Position numbers and translations under genes: made by a program. From contig NZ_CP170386.1 in NCBI RefSeq assembly GCF_042468235.1, positions 310,001-374,000 on the forward strand: a DNA stretch of 64,000 nucleotides. The letters run 5' to 3'. This document shows, piece after piece, positions 54,472 through 62,791 of the stretch. The notes under the pieces were generated by a model, which was not told the origin of the DNA, did not search any database, and worked only from the letters and a program-made list of their open reading frames with translations. Positions within the stretch are counted from its first letter, which is position 1; the number at the start of each line of letters is the position of its first letter. The stretch comes from Lonepinella sp042468235 (lineage in GTDB: Bacteria; Pseudomonadota; Gammaproteobacteria; Enterobacterales; Pasteurellaceae).

Positions 54472-55029
54472 CTAATTTAATTTGGTCGCTAAACAATGTT
54501 GTAACTGTAATCTCGCTCGATACAGTAAGATATGTAGGTTTCCACTGGTAATATTTACTTCGTGGCAAATTTCATCAGCAGAAAAATCTAAATATTCTCG
54601 CATCATAAAAACACGGCTTTGTTTAGCTGGTAAATGAGTTAAACAGGTTTCAAATAATAGCCAGAATTCATCTGAATAAACTGCGTTTTCTTGCCAGCTT
54701 TCAGGATAATATTCTGTTTTCCAATGACCATTTTGATCGAAAAATTGGTTATTTTCTTCATCATCATCCACAAGGTCACTTTCAAGTACAAAACGATCTT
54801 TTTGACGTAAATAATCAATAATTTTATTTTTCAGAATAGCAAAAATCCATGTTTTCAATGCGGATTGACGTTGAAAATTATCAATATTTTTCACTGCACT
54901 TAATAAGGCTTCTTGCACCATATCTTCTGCAATGGTCATATCTCGTAGTTGAAGTAGTGCAAATTTCAACATTTGCTCCCTTATTTCAGCGAGTTGTTCT
55001 GATTGTATTAACGATGGTGTAGCTTGCAA
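54472..55029 (-). CDS. ECF-family RNA polymerase sigma factor
   Basis: A 185-residue sigma factor with region 2 (LKFALLQLRDMTIAEDMVQEALLSA, NFQRQSALKTWIFAILKNKIIDYLRQ) and region 4 (LPAKQSRVFMMREYLDFSADEICHEVNITSGNLHILLYRARLQL), joined by an acidic linker with a DEEN run. The start is a TTG (MQATPS) behind AGGGA, since an in-frame stop closes the frame 9 codons upstream and no ATG exists before residue 20. It follows prfC at 1 nt and precedes the ZAS gene, together forming a sigma/anti-sigma pair. It is similar to the H. influenzae HI1459 type as I recall it. Confidence 0.9.
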   Translation of the reverse strand: MQATPSLIQSEQLAEIREQMLKFALLQLRDMTIAEDMVQEALLSAVKNIDNFQRQSALKTWIFAILKNKIIDYLRQKDRFVLESDLVDDDEENNQFFDQNGHWKTEYYPESWQENAVYSDEFWLLFETCLTHLPAKQSRVFMMREYLDFSADEICHEVNITSGNLHILLYRARLQLQHCLATKLN

Positions 55030-55030
55030 A

Positions 55031-56611
55031 TTAATGTTCCCTCGTTTTAAAAAATGTCACATCAGGATAACGTTCTTGAGCTAAATTCAGATTTACCATG
55101 GTTGGGGCAATATAGGTTAAATTATCGCCACCGTCTAAGGCTAAATTTTGCTCATTTTTGCGTTTAAATTCTTCAAATTTTTTCACATCAGCACATTCCA
55201 CCCAACGAGCCGTTGCCACGTTCACATTTTCGTAAATGGCCTCCACGTTATATTCGGATTTCAACCGAGAAACCACCACATCAAACTGTAACACACCCAC
55301 TGCACCAACAATTAAATCGTTGTTTATTAATGGACGAAACACTTGCACCGCTCCTTCTTCGGAAAGTTGTACCAAGCCTTTGAGTAATTGCTTTTGTTTG
55401 AGCGGATCTTTTAAGCGAATACGGCGGAACAGTTCAGGGGCGAAGTTCGGAATGCCTGTAAATTTCAGATCTTCTCCTTGGGTAAAGGTATCGCCAATTT
55501 GAATGGTACCGTGATTATGCAAACCGATAATATCGCCTGCGTAGGCTTCTTCTGCATGGGTGCGGTCGCCCGCCATAAAAGTCAACGCATCAGAAATCAC
55601 CACATCTTTACCAAGGCGAACATGACGAAGTTTCATGCCTTTTTCATATTTGCCTGATACCACACGCATAAACGCCACGCGGTCACGGTGTTTTGGATCC
55701 ATGTTGGCTTGAATTTTAAACACAAAACCGCTGAATTTTTCTTCCGCACTTTCTACTAAACGAGTGTCGGCTTGTCGTGGCTGCGGAGCCGGCGACCATT
55801 GAGTTAGCCCATCTAAGAAATGATCCACACCGAAATTACCTAACGCCGTCCCAAAATAAACAGGCGTGAGTTCGCCATTAATAAACAAATCGTGATCAAA
55901 TTCATTAGATGCACCTTGCACCAGTTCCAGTTCATCACGCAACTGCTGAGCCAAATCTTCGCCCACGGTTTGATCCAATTCGGGATTGTTTAGCCCTTTG
56001 ATAACTCGCACATCTTGAATGCGATGCCCTTGCCCTGTTTGGTATAAATAGGTTTCATCTTTATATAAATGATACACCCCTTTAAACAGCTTGCCGCAAC
56101 CGATAGGCCAAGTAATCGGCGCACAATGGATTTTCAACACGTTTTCCACTTCGTCCAACAATTCCATGGGGTCACGAATATCACGGTCGAGTTTGTTCAT
56201 AAAGGTAACAATCGGCGTATCACGTAATCTTGTGACTTCCATTAATTTAATGGTACGTTCTTCCACCCCTTTGGCACTGTCAATCACCATCAAACAGCTA
56301 TCCACAGCGGTTAATGTGCGGTAGGTATCTTCCGAGAAATCTTCGTGTCCAGGGGTGTCGAGCAAATTCACCAAACAATCGTTGTACGGAAATTGCATCA
56401 CGGATGTGGTAATCGAAATCCCCCGTTGCTTTTCCATTTCCATCCAGTCGGATTTCGCATGAGCCTGAGAGCCTTTACCTTTTACTGAACCTGCGGTTTG
56501 AATCGCATTTCCATAGAGCAACACTTTTTCTGTAATGGTGGTTTTCCCCGCATCGGGGTGAGAAATAATCGCAAAAGTGCGACGTTTGTTTACTTGTTGT
56601 GGATAGGTCAT
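55031..56611 (-). CDS. prfC: Peptide chain release factor 3
   Basis: A 526-residue translational GTPase that removes RF1/RF2 from ribosomes. G1 ISHPDAGKTTITEK, G3 LDTPGHEDFSEDTYR and G4 NKLDRDIRD are intact, and EEGAVQVFRP and GVLQFDVV belong to the C-terminal part. Length equals E. coli RF3 (529). Its ATG overlaps the stop of a decayed racemase gene (ATGA). Confidence 0.96.
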   Translation of the reverse strand: MTYPQQVNKRRTFAIISHPDAGKTTITEKVLLYGNAIQTAGSVKGKGSQAHAKSDWMEMEKQRGISITTSVMQFPYNDCLVNLLDTPGHEDFSEDTYRTLTAVDSCLMVIDSAKGVEERTIKLMEVTRLRDTPIVTFMNKLDRDIRDPMELLDEVENVLKIHCAPITWPIGCGKLFKGVYHLYKDETYLYQTGQGHRIQDVRVIKGLNNPELDQTVGEDLAQQLRDELELVQGASNEFDHDLFINGELTPVYFGTALGNFGVDHFLDGLTQWSPAPQPRQADTRLVESAEEKFSGFVFKIQANMDPKHRDRVAFMRVVSGKYEKGMKLRHVRLGKDVVISDALTFMAGDRTHAEEAYAGDIIGLHNHGTIQIGDTFTQGEDLKFTGIPNFAPELFRRIRLKDPLKQKQLLKGLVQLSEEGAVQVFRPLINNDLIVGAVGVLQFDVVVSRLKSEYNVEAIYENVNVATARWVECADVKKFEEFKRKNEQNLALDGGDNLTYIAPTMVNLNLAQERYPDVTFFKTREH

Positions 56612-57319
56612 TTTTTGTCTGTTTTTGAATAGATAAAATTAATGCTGTATTGTCCTTGATTTTGAGAGTGGGTGCAAGCACTAAACATACAGGAAACCAT
56701 TTGGCATCATTTTGAATTAACAAACCTATTTCTGTACAACCTAAAATCACGCTTTGAATGCCTTGCTGTTTTAGGTTTTCGATGACTTGCAAATAAAAGG
56801 CTTTAGATTGAGGCAGGATTTTGCCGACACATAATTCATCAAAAATCATACGATGAATTTCCGCTTACTCTTGTTCCGTTGGCACAACAGCGGTGATACC
56901 TTGTTTGGATAAGCCTGATTTATAAAAATCTTGTTGCATCACAAACGCTGTACCAAGTAACGCAACTTTATTTAAGCCTTGTTGTTCAATAGCTTTAGCG
57001 GTAACTTCAATCACATTAATCAATGGCTCGGAAATTTGATCTCTGCCACCTTGTGCATGGTATTTGTCGTAATCATTACCGCATCAGCAACAATTTTCTC
57101 TAAATCTGTAGTCGCTTGAGCTAAAATTCCCCCTGCTCCCGCTTTTTGTCTATCACCAGATTTTTGGCATACCACGATTTCACTAAAATCCACACTATAA
57201 AGTCAGATTAGAGAAGTGGTATTGCCGCCTTTAGTTTGATTAACAATGCGGTTAATGTCGCTGTAATAAGTCGCCGTACTCGTAGGAGACATACCGCCAA
57301 TAATTCCAAGTTTTTTCAT
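56608..57319 (-). pseudogene. Aspartate/glutamate racemase family pseudogene
   Basis: Close to full length (about 237 codons) but broken. It starts MKKLGIIGGMSPTSTATYYSDINRIVNQ and keeps ITTNTMHKVAE, AKAIEQQGLNKVALLGT and SVILGCTEIGLLI, the two conserved cysteine/threonine regions. Defects: TGA at 57203-57205, a two-base duplication near 57041 shifting frame (AGAG for AG), TAA at 56865-56867 (CAA-like codon before AEIHRM) and a frameshift near 56690. Its ancestral stop overlapped the prfC ATG. It belongs to the YgeA-like racemase group. Confidence 0.85.
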
Positions 57320-57327
57320 ATTGTTAC

Positions 57328-57575
57328 CTATTTTGCAAACACCTTTTCAATTCATCAATATCCAAAATCACTTGCTCACCCAACACTAACGCAGGAATGC
57401 CAATATAGTCGTTAGCTTTGGCATTTTCAAACGCTAGAAATGATCACGTAGCTTCAAAAAAGCTTTAAAATTTAAACGATCATTAATCATATCTAACGCT
57501 TGATATTCCACATTTAAACGCTCAAGTTCAGCAAAGAAAGAGACACCAAGGGGCGAAGTAAATGATAGGTTTCAT
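57328..57575 (-). pseudogene. Glutaredoxin-related protein pseudogene
   Basis: Reads MKPIIYFAPWC, then a frameshift, then FFAELERLNVEYQALDMINDRLNFKAFLKLRD, a second break with a TAG stop, and AFENAKANDYIGIPALVLGEQVILDIDELKRCL. This is a small thioredoxin-fold (glutaredoxin-related) protein of about 80 residues with a PWC active site. It ends 8 nt before the racemase pseudogene, so both were one operon. Confidence 0.8.
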
Positions 57576-57765
57576 AGGGTTTTCCATATTAAAAATGAGA
57601 TAGCTGTATTTCTATCACTTAATAGGGAAATATGCAATGTTAAGCATTAAAGAAATGGTTTAAGAGAAACGATAATCGGGCAATGGAATGTTGCCCGATT
57701 TTTAAATATTCACCTATCTATTAGCTTTCAATTCACCACTTAATTATCTTGTATTAAAATTAATT

Positions 57766-57834
57766 TTGTCCCAAAATATATTGATCTTGTCCCTATTTGA
57801 TTGTAAACTTGTACCCTATACACAATAGGGCAAG
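57766..57834 (+). promoter_or_regulatory. Promoter and phased operator-like repeats upstream of the ATPase gene
   Basis: TTGTCCC occurs at 57766-57772, CTTGTCCCTAT at 57786-57796 and CTTGTACCCTAT at 57808-57819, i.e. TTG at 57766, 57787 and 57809 (spacing 21 and 22 bp). An inverted copy ATAGGGCAAG follows at 57825-57834, five bases after the last repeat. A candidate promoter TTGATC-N17-TAAACT (57781-57809) is overlapped by them. The inverted copy also covers the weak ribosome site AGGG of the ATPase gene. Confidence 0.6.
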
Positions 57835-57839
57835 TTATT

Positions 57840-58883
57840 ATGAAAAAGTCAGATGTGCTTGATTTAATCAAGTATCACTATGAAAACAAAGAAATCGAAT
57901 TTAGAAATCAAACGGTTGATATTGCTCGTGATTTTGATAAATCAGGAGATTCACAACTTGCTCAGTATATTATGGGATTGATTTCTCAAACCAATCGTTT
58001 TATTCCACAAGCAGAAAGTGAAAATTCAAATCTTATTCCTGTTAAGTTAAATCTTGGTTCTTTACCTTTACCGACTATGATAATGAATGATTTAAAAGGC
58101 ATTATTAATGCTATAAATCATGATATTGGTATTAATAAATTTTTATTTATTGGTTCACCTGGTACAGGGAAAACAGAAAGTGCTAAGCATGTTGCTCGAT
58201 TACTCAATAGAGAATTGTTATTGGTTGATTTTAGCCATTTAATAGATAGCAAATTAGGGCAAACGGCTAAAAATATCATTCTGGTTTTTAATGAAATCAA
58301 TCAGTTACCATTTCTCAATAATTACGTTATTTTATTTGATGAAATCGATACTATTGCTTTAGATCGTATCAATCAAAATGATATTCGAGAAATGGGGAGA
58401 GTGACTTCTACCTTTTTAAAATCTTTAGATAATCTAAATCCAGAAGCTATTATTATTGCCACAACTAATCTTTACGATAATTTGGATAAAGCATTAGTTA
58501 GACGATTTGATGCCACGATTGATTTCGATCGTTATTCTGATGATGACAAGATTGAAGTTGCTGAAGTTATTTTAAATGATTTCTTAAAACAATTTAAAAA
58601 TGCCACAAAAGATTCAAGATTATTCAAGAAAATCTTAAAAACGGCTAAGAAAATTCCAAACCCAGGGGACTTAAGAAACTTAATACGCACGTCTTTGGCA
58701 TTTAGCGATCCTTCTGAACCTAGTGATTATCTCAAACGGTTTTTAAGAGCAATGCACCATGGGAAAACATTAAGCATAAATAGATTAAGCCAATTAGGTT
58801 TTACAGTAAGAGAAATTGAAATTTTAACTGGCATATCAAAAAGTAGTGTTTCACGAGAATTGAATGGAGCTAAAGATGAATAA
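57840..58883 (+). CDS. ietA: AAA+ ATPase of an IetAS-type anti-phage system
   Basis: A 347-residue ATPase. After a helical N-terminal part (1-95) the AAA+ core has Walker A GSPGTGKTE (105-113), Walker B VILFDEID (163-170), sensor 1 ATTN (207-210), arginine pair RR 221-222 and sensor 2 GDLRN (276-280). A C-terminal helix-turn-helix (about 312-342: INRLSQLGFTVREIEILTG and ISKSSVSRELNG) follows. Its last 8 nt overlap the protease gene. Paired AAA+ ATPase and subtilisin-like protease are the IetA/IetS components reported as phage-restricting (Gao et al. 2020). Assignment is from architecture; I could not run a profile search. Confidence 0.8.
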   Translation: MKKSDVLDLIKYHYENKEIEFRNQTVDIARDFDKSGDSQLAQYIMGLISQTNRFIPQAESENSNLIPVKLNLGSLPLPTMIMNDLKGIINAINHDIGINKFLFIGSPGTGKTESAKHVARLLNRELLLVDFSHLIDSKLGQTAKNIILVFNEINQLPFLNNYVILFDEIDTIALDRINQNDIREMGRVTSTFLKSLDNLNPEAIIIATTNLYDNLDKALVRRFDATIDFDRYSDDDKIEVAEVILNDFLKQFKNATKDSRLFKKILKTAKKIPNPGDLRNLIRTSLAFSDPSEPSDYLKRFLRAMHHGKTLSINRLSQLGFTVREIEILTGISKSSVSRELNGAKDE

Positions 58884-61116
58884 TATTTTAACCTTACGGG
58901 GAAAAAGATTTACTCAAGAACCACGAAAAAATGGAATAAGCGGAGTAAAAGTCCCTGCAAATTCGCTAATTGAGCTATCTCATTTAAAAGCCATTCATCA
59001 ATCATTACTTAAAGTTAGAACGTTTTGGCAAGAAATTAATCTTTTAGATGGCGTATTGCTTAGTGCTTATTACAATAAAATCATTGCTAAAAGTAATCGA
59101 ATCAGTGGTTATTTAAGTTCTACAAAAGAAATACCTAATGATTCTATTGTGGGAGCTAAATTTAACGCAGATAAAGATAAGCATATTATTACCCATTATG
59201 TATCTAGAGAATTATTAGATAATACTATCGTATTATCTGAAAATGTAATTCATTTATTTAATGATACTTTTCCTAATGGTGAACTCACTGATAAAGAATT
59301 TGATGATAAAAAACTATTTAATTCATTACCTTATGAAAAATATCATCTTTCAAAAACCGCTTTTAGAGCGATCTTAAGGGATTCTGTATTTATTGAGAAG
59401 TTTGATGTAGAAGAAGTTTCTCAATCGGAAATTAAAAATGCCATTGTTACTTTTTATGATGTCAATACCAATATTCGTGTTTTACTTGAAAAGGTTGGGA
59501 TTGATATTTCTACAGCGAATATTTTAGATAATACGACTGTGTTGTTAGATGAAAAGTATTTAAATCTTGTCTATACTAAAATTCCTTATTTAGTGGCGAT
59601 GGCGGTGGAAGATTTCTCTATGTTATCGCCGGATGATTTCAAAACCGTGGTGGAAAAAATTGAAATTCCAATTCCTTCACCTACCAATGAACCTGTTATT
59701 GGCGTGATTGATACCTTATTTGAACGAGATGTTTATTTTAGCGAATGGGTTGAATATCACGATATGATTTCTGATGATATTCCTAAAGAATCCAGAGATT
59801 ATAATCACGGAACAGCGGTATCATCTTTAATTGTCGATGCTCCAAATTTAAATCGGAATTTAGATGATGGTTGTGGGCGATTTCAGGTCAGACATTTTGG
59901 TGTAGCACTCCAAAGTGGTTTTAATTCATTTACGATCATTAAACAGATTAAAGAAATTGTATCTCAAAATACGGATATTAAAGTCTGGAATTTATCTTTG
60001 GGGTCAAATGATGAAATTCGAGAAAACTTTATTTCTGCAGAAGCCGCAGTTTTAGATGAAATTCAATTTGAAAATGATGTGATTTTTATTGTGGCAGGAA
60101 CTAATTCATCGACTGGTAGAAAGAAAATTGGTACCCCAGCAGATTCGTTAAATTCTATTATCGTGAATTCGGTTGATTTTGAAAATCAACCAGCAAGTTA
60201 TTCTCGCCAAGGCATTGTTTTATCTTTCTTTATGAAACCAGATGTTGCTTATTATGGCGGTGGTAATGGAAAGTTTATTAATGTGTGTGAGCCATTAGGT
60301 TTAGGACAAGTAGCTGGAACCAGTTTTGCTGCTCCGTTGATTGCAAGAAAAATGGCTTATCTTATTCACATTATGGGATTAAGCCGAGAAGAAGCAAAAG
60401 CCTTGCTGATTGATTCTGCGATTGGTTGGCATCATCAAAAATCCTTTGAAGAGATGACGTTAATTGGGAATGGCATTGTGCCAATCAATATCAAAGATAT
60501 TTTATCGACAAGTGATGACGAAATTAAATTTATTGTCTCTGATGTGTCGGAAAAATATCATTCCTATAATTATGATTTCCCTGTCCCTATTAGCAATGGT
60601 AAACATCCTTATGTGGCAAAGGCGACAATGTGTTATTTTCCAAAATGCTCTAGAAATCAAGGGGTTGATTATACCAATACAGAACTCAATCTTGTATTTG
60701 GGCGGCTATCTAACAAAAAAGGAGAAACTATTAAAGCCATTAATAATGATGCTCAACATTTTGATGATGCTCCAGGTTATATTCGAGAAGATTCAGCAAG
60801 AAATATATTTAGAAAATGGGACAACGTAAAGCATATTAGCGAAACGTTTACACCAAGAAAACAAGCTAAAACTATTTTAAATACAGACAATCCGCAGTGG
60901 GGAATGAGTGTAAGAACCATTGAACGCTTAAGAAAGCGAGATGGCGAAGGTATTCGTTTTGGCGTGGTGGTTACCTTAAAGGAAATAAATGGCGTTAATC
61001 GTATTGATGATTTTATTAAACTAGCACAATTACGTGGTTGGTTAGTGAATCAATTACAAGTGGAAACGCAGGTTGAAATTTACAATAAATTGAGTGAAGA
61101 GATTGTGTTTGAATAA
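58876..61116 (+). CDS. ietS: Subtilisin-like serine protease of an IetAS-type anti-phage system
   Basis: A 746-residue S8-family protease from the ATG at 58876 (GGAG six bases upstream, inside the end of ietA). Catalytic residues: Asp in VIGVIDTLF (about 279), His in NHGTAVSSLI (about 311), Ser in GTSFAAPLI (about 483), and an oxyanion Asn in AGTNSST (about 410). A 270-residue N-terminal domain precedes the protease core, and 230 residues follow it. No signal peptide is seen, so it acts in the cytoplasm. Presumably the ATPase controls the protease. Confidence 0.8.
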   Translation: MNNILTLRGKRFTQEPRKNGISGVKVPANSLIELSHLKAIHQSLLKVRTFWQEINLLDGVLLSAYYNKIIAKSNRISGYLSSTKEIPNDSIVGAKFNADKDKHIITHYVSRELLDNTIVLSENVIHLFNDTFPNGELTDKEFDDKKLFNSLPYEKYHLSKTAFRAILRDSVFIEKFDVEEVSQSEIKNAIVTFYDVNTNIRVLLEKVGIDISTANILDNTTVLLDEKYLNLVYTKIPYLVAMAVEDFSMLSPDDFKTVVEKIEIPIPSPTNEPVIGVIDTLFERDVYFSEWVEYHDMISDDIPKESRDYNHGTAVSSLIVDAPNLNRNLDDGCGRFQVRHFGVALQSGFNSFTIIKQIKEIVSQNTDIKVWNLSLGSNDEIRENFISAEAAVLDEIQFENDVIFIVAGTNSSTGRKKIGTPADSLNSIIVNSVDFENQPASYSRQGIVLSFFMKPDVAYYGGGNGKFINVCEPLGLGQVAGTSFAAPLIARKMAYLIHIMGLSREEAKALLIDSAIGWHHQKSFEEMTLIGNGIVPINIKDILSTSDDEIKFIVSDVSEKYHSYNYDFPVPISNGKHPYVAKATMCYFPKCSRNQGVDYTNTELNLVFGRLSNKKGETIKAINNDAQHFDDAPGYIREDSARNIFRKWDNVKHISETFTPRKQAKTILNTDNPQWGMSVRTIERLRKRDGEGIRFGVVVTLKEINGVNRIDDFIKLAQLRGWLVNQLQVETQVEIYNKLSEEIVFE

Positions 61117-61668
61117 AGACTGGTTTACTTAATTTAGCTCAAGAATTAAGAAATATTTCTCAAGCATGTAAAATGATGGGTATGAGTCGAGATACATTTT
61201 ATCGTTATCAACAAGCAGTTGAAAATGGTGGTGTTGAGGCGTTGCTTAACCAAAGCAGACGTGTTCTTAATCTTAAAAATCGAGTAGATGAAAAAATTGA
61301 ATAAGCAGTTGTTCAAATTGCTCTCGATAATCCAGCCTTTGGGCAAGTTCAAGTCAGTAATGAATTGCGTAAACAAGGCGTTTTCGTTTCTGCTGGTGGC
61401 GAGTGTTTTATTTGGTTAAAACATAATGTGGCTAACTTTAAACAGCGATTAACCACTCTAGAAAAACTGGTTGCAGAGAAAGGAATTATCTTATTTGAAA
61501 GTCAGGTTGAAGCACTAGAACGCAAGAAAGAAGATGATATTACTTATGGTGAAATTGAAGTGGCTGATATGCTGAATGATAAAATCTTACCATTCTTTGT
61601 TTCGCATGGCTTGCCAATGTTACGTGTTCTCACAGATAGGGGGAGCGAATACTGTGGTAAGTGAGTCC
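61108..61668 (+). pseudogene. IS481-family transposase pseudogene (deleted and truncated)
   Basis: Fragments in order: helix-turn-helix ELRNISQACKMMGMSRDTFYRYQ, ALLNQSRR, an in-frame TAA near 61303, IALDNPAFGQVQVSNELRKQG, a linker KQRLTTLEKLVAEKGIILFE, then a deletion of the catalytic middle, and VADMLNDKILPFFVSHGLPMLRVLTDRGSEYCG, which holds the second catalytic Asp region. The C-terminal third is lost at the junction near 61665. It begins 8 bases inside the 3' end of the protease gene. Confidence 0.8.
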
Positions 61669-61670
61669 AT

Positions 61671-62720
61671 ACCAAAATTCATGAACAGGAAGATGAGATC
61701 AAAGTTTCACCGTTAAATGGTGCCTTACTTGCTTTATTTGCGTTCTTTTTATGTATTCCAGAACTTTTTTATGCAGATGGTCGGATTCAGTTATTCTCCG
61801 ATGCCACCACCATTAATGGTTGGGTAATTGGTGGCAGTGGACCTGATCGTATGGGAACGGTAGGGATTTTTACGGCAATTATTATGTCTTTGTTGACGGT
61901 GAAAATTTACTGTTTTTGCGTGAAACGTAATTGGGTAATTAAGATGCCAGAAGCTGTACCTGAAGGTGTTGCTCGCTCATTCACGGCATTAATTCCAGCC
62001 TTTGCGGTAGCAGTAGTGGTATTAGTGATTAACGGTGGCTTTATCGCATTTGGTACAGATATTTTTAAAGTGATTGCCATTCCATTTGCTTTTGTTACCG
62101 ACATCGCTAACAGTTGGCTAGGGTTGATGGTGATTTTCTTCTTAATTCATGCCTTATGGATTGTGGGGATTCATGGAGCCAATATTATTAGTTCCTTTTT
62201 AGTGCCAATTGTATTAAGTAATTTGCAAGCTAATGCAAACGGAGCGAATATTCCTTTTGCAGGTGAATTTTACAATAGTTTTGTATTTCTTGGTGGATCT
62301 GGTGGTACATTGGGACTAACTTTATTTATAGCCTTTCTTGCTCGTTCACAACAATTACGGATTTTAGGCAAAGCGTCTATTGCTCCAGGCATATTTAATA
62401 TTAATGAGCCAATTATCTTTGGCTTACCAATCGTATATAACCCATATTTAGCTATACCATTTTTCCTTTCGCCAATGGTGACTGCGTCTATGGCATATTG
62501 GTCAATTAAATTACATTGGGTGAATCCAATAATTGCTAATGTACCTTGGCCATCTCCAGCTGGTATTGGTGCATTTATTGGTACAGCAGGTGATTGGCGT
62601 GCCGCAGCATTGGCATTATCTTGTGTTTTAGTATCTTGGTTAATTTATCTGCCGTTTGTTAAGGTGTATGACAATAAATTAGCAACAGAAGAACAGGCAG
62701 CAGAACAAGTTAGTCAGTAA
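61671..62720 (+). pseudogene. PTS cellobiose/lactose-type EIIC component, 5' truncated
   Basis: A 349-codon open stretch with no proper start: it picks up directly after the transposase remnant and reads KVSPLNGALLALFAFFLCIPELF, GWVIGGSGPDRMGTVGIFTAI, LGLMVIFFLIHALWIVGIHGANI, and NINEPIIFGLPIVYNP (the substrate-site motif of EIIC). An internal ATG at 61851 would give 289 residues, but the N-terminal ~100 residues are gone, so it is unlikely to transport. No EIIA or EIIB gene is adjacent. It ends before an uptake-word terminator. Confidence 0.8.
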
Positions 62721-62734
62721 ACGTCATAAAAAAA

Positions 62735-62773
62735 TACCGCACTTTTTTAACGATTTTTGATAAAAGTGCGGTA
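62735..62773. terminator. Bidirectional inverted uptake-sequence terminator
   Basis: TACCGCACTTTT and AAAAGTGCGGTA form a perfect 12-bp stem with a 15-nt loop, between the convergent EIIC remnant and modD. Confidence 0.8.
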
Positions 62774-62791
62774 TAAAATAACAACATTTTT

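Noticed and set aside
57766..57834. The repeated CTTGTCCC words as a plasmid-type iteron origin
   Set aside because: Only three direct copies, no Rep gene or DnaA boxes; location at the ATPase start codon fits an operator better.
61851..62720. Treating the 289-residue frame from ATG 61851 as an intact PTS EIIC gene
   Set aside because: The homologous frame continues upstream to 61671 and is cut by the transposase remnant, so the N-terminal spans are missing and the ATG is internal.
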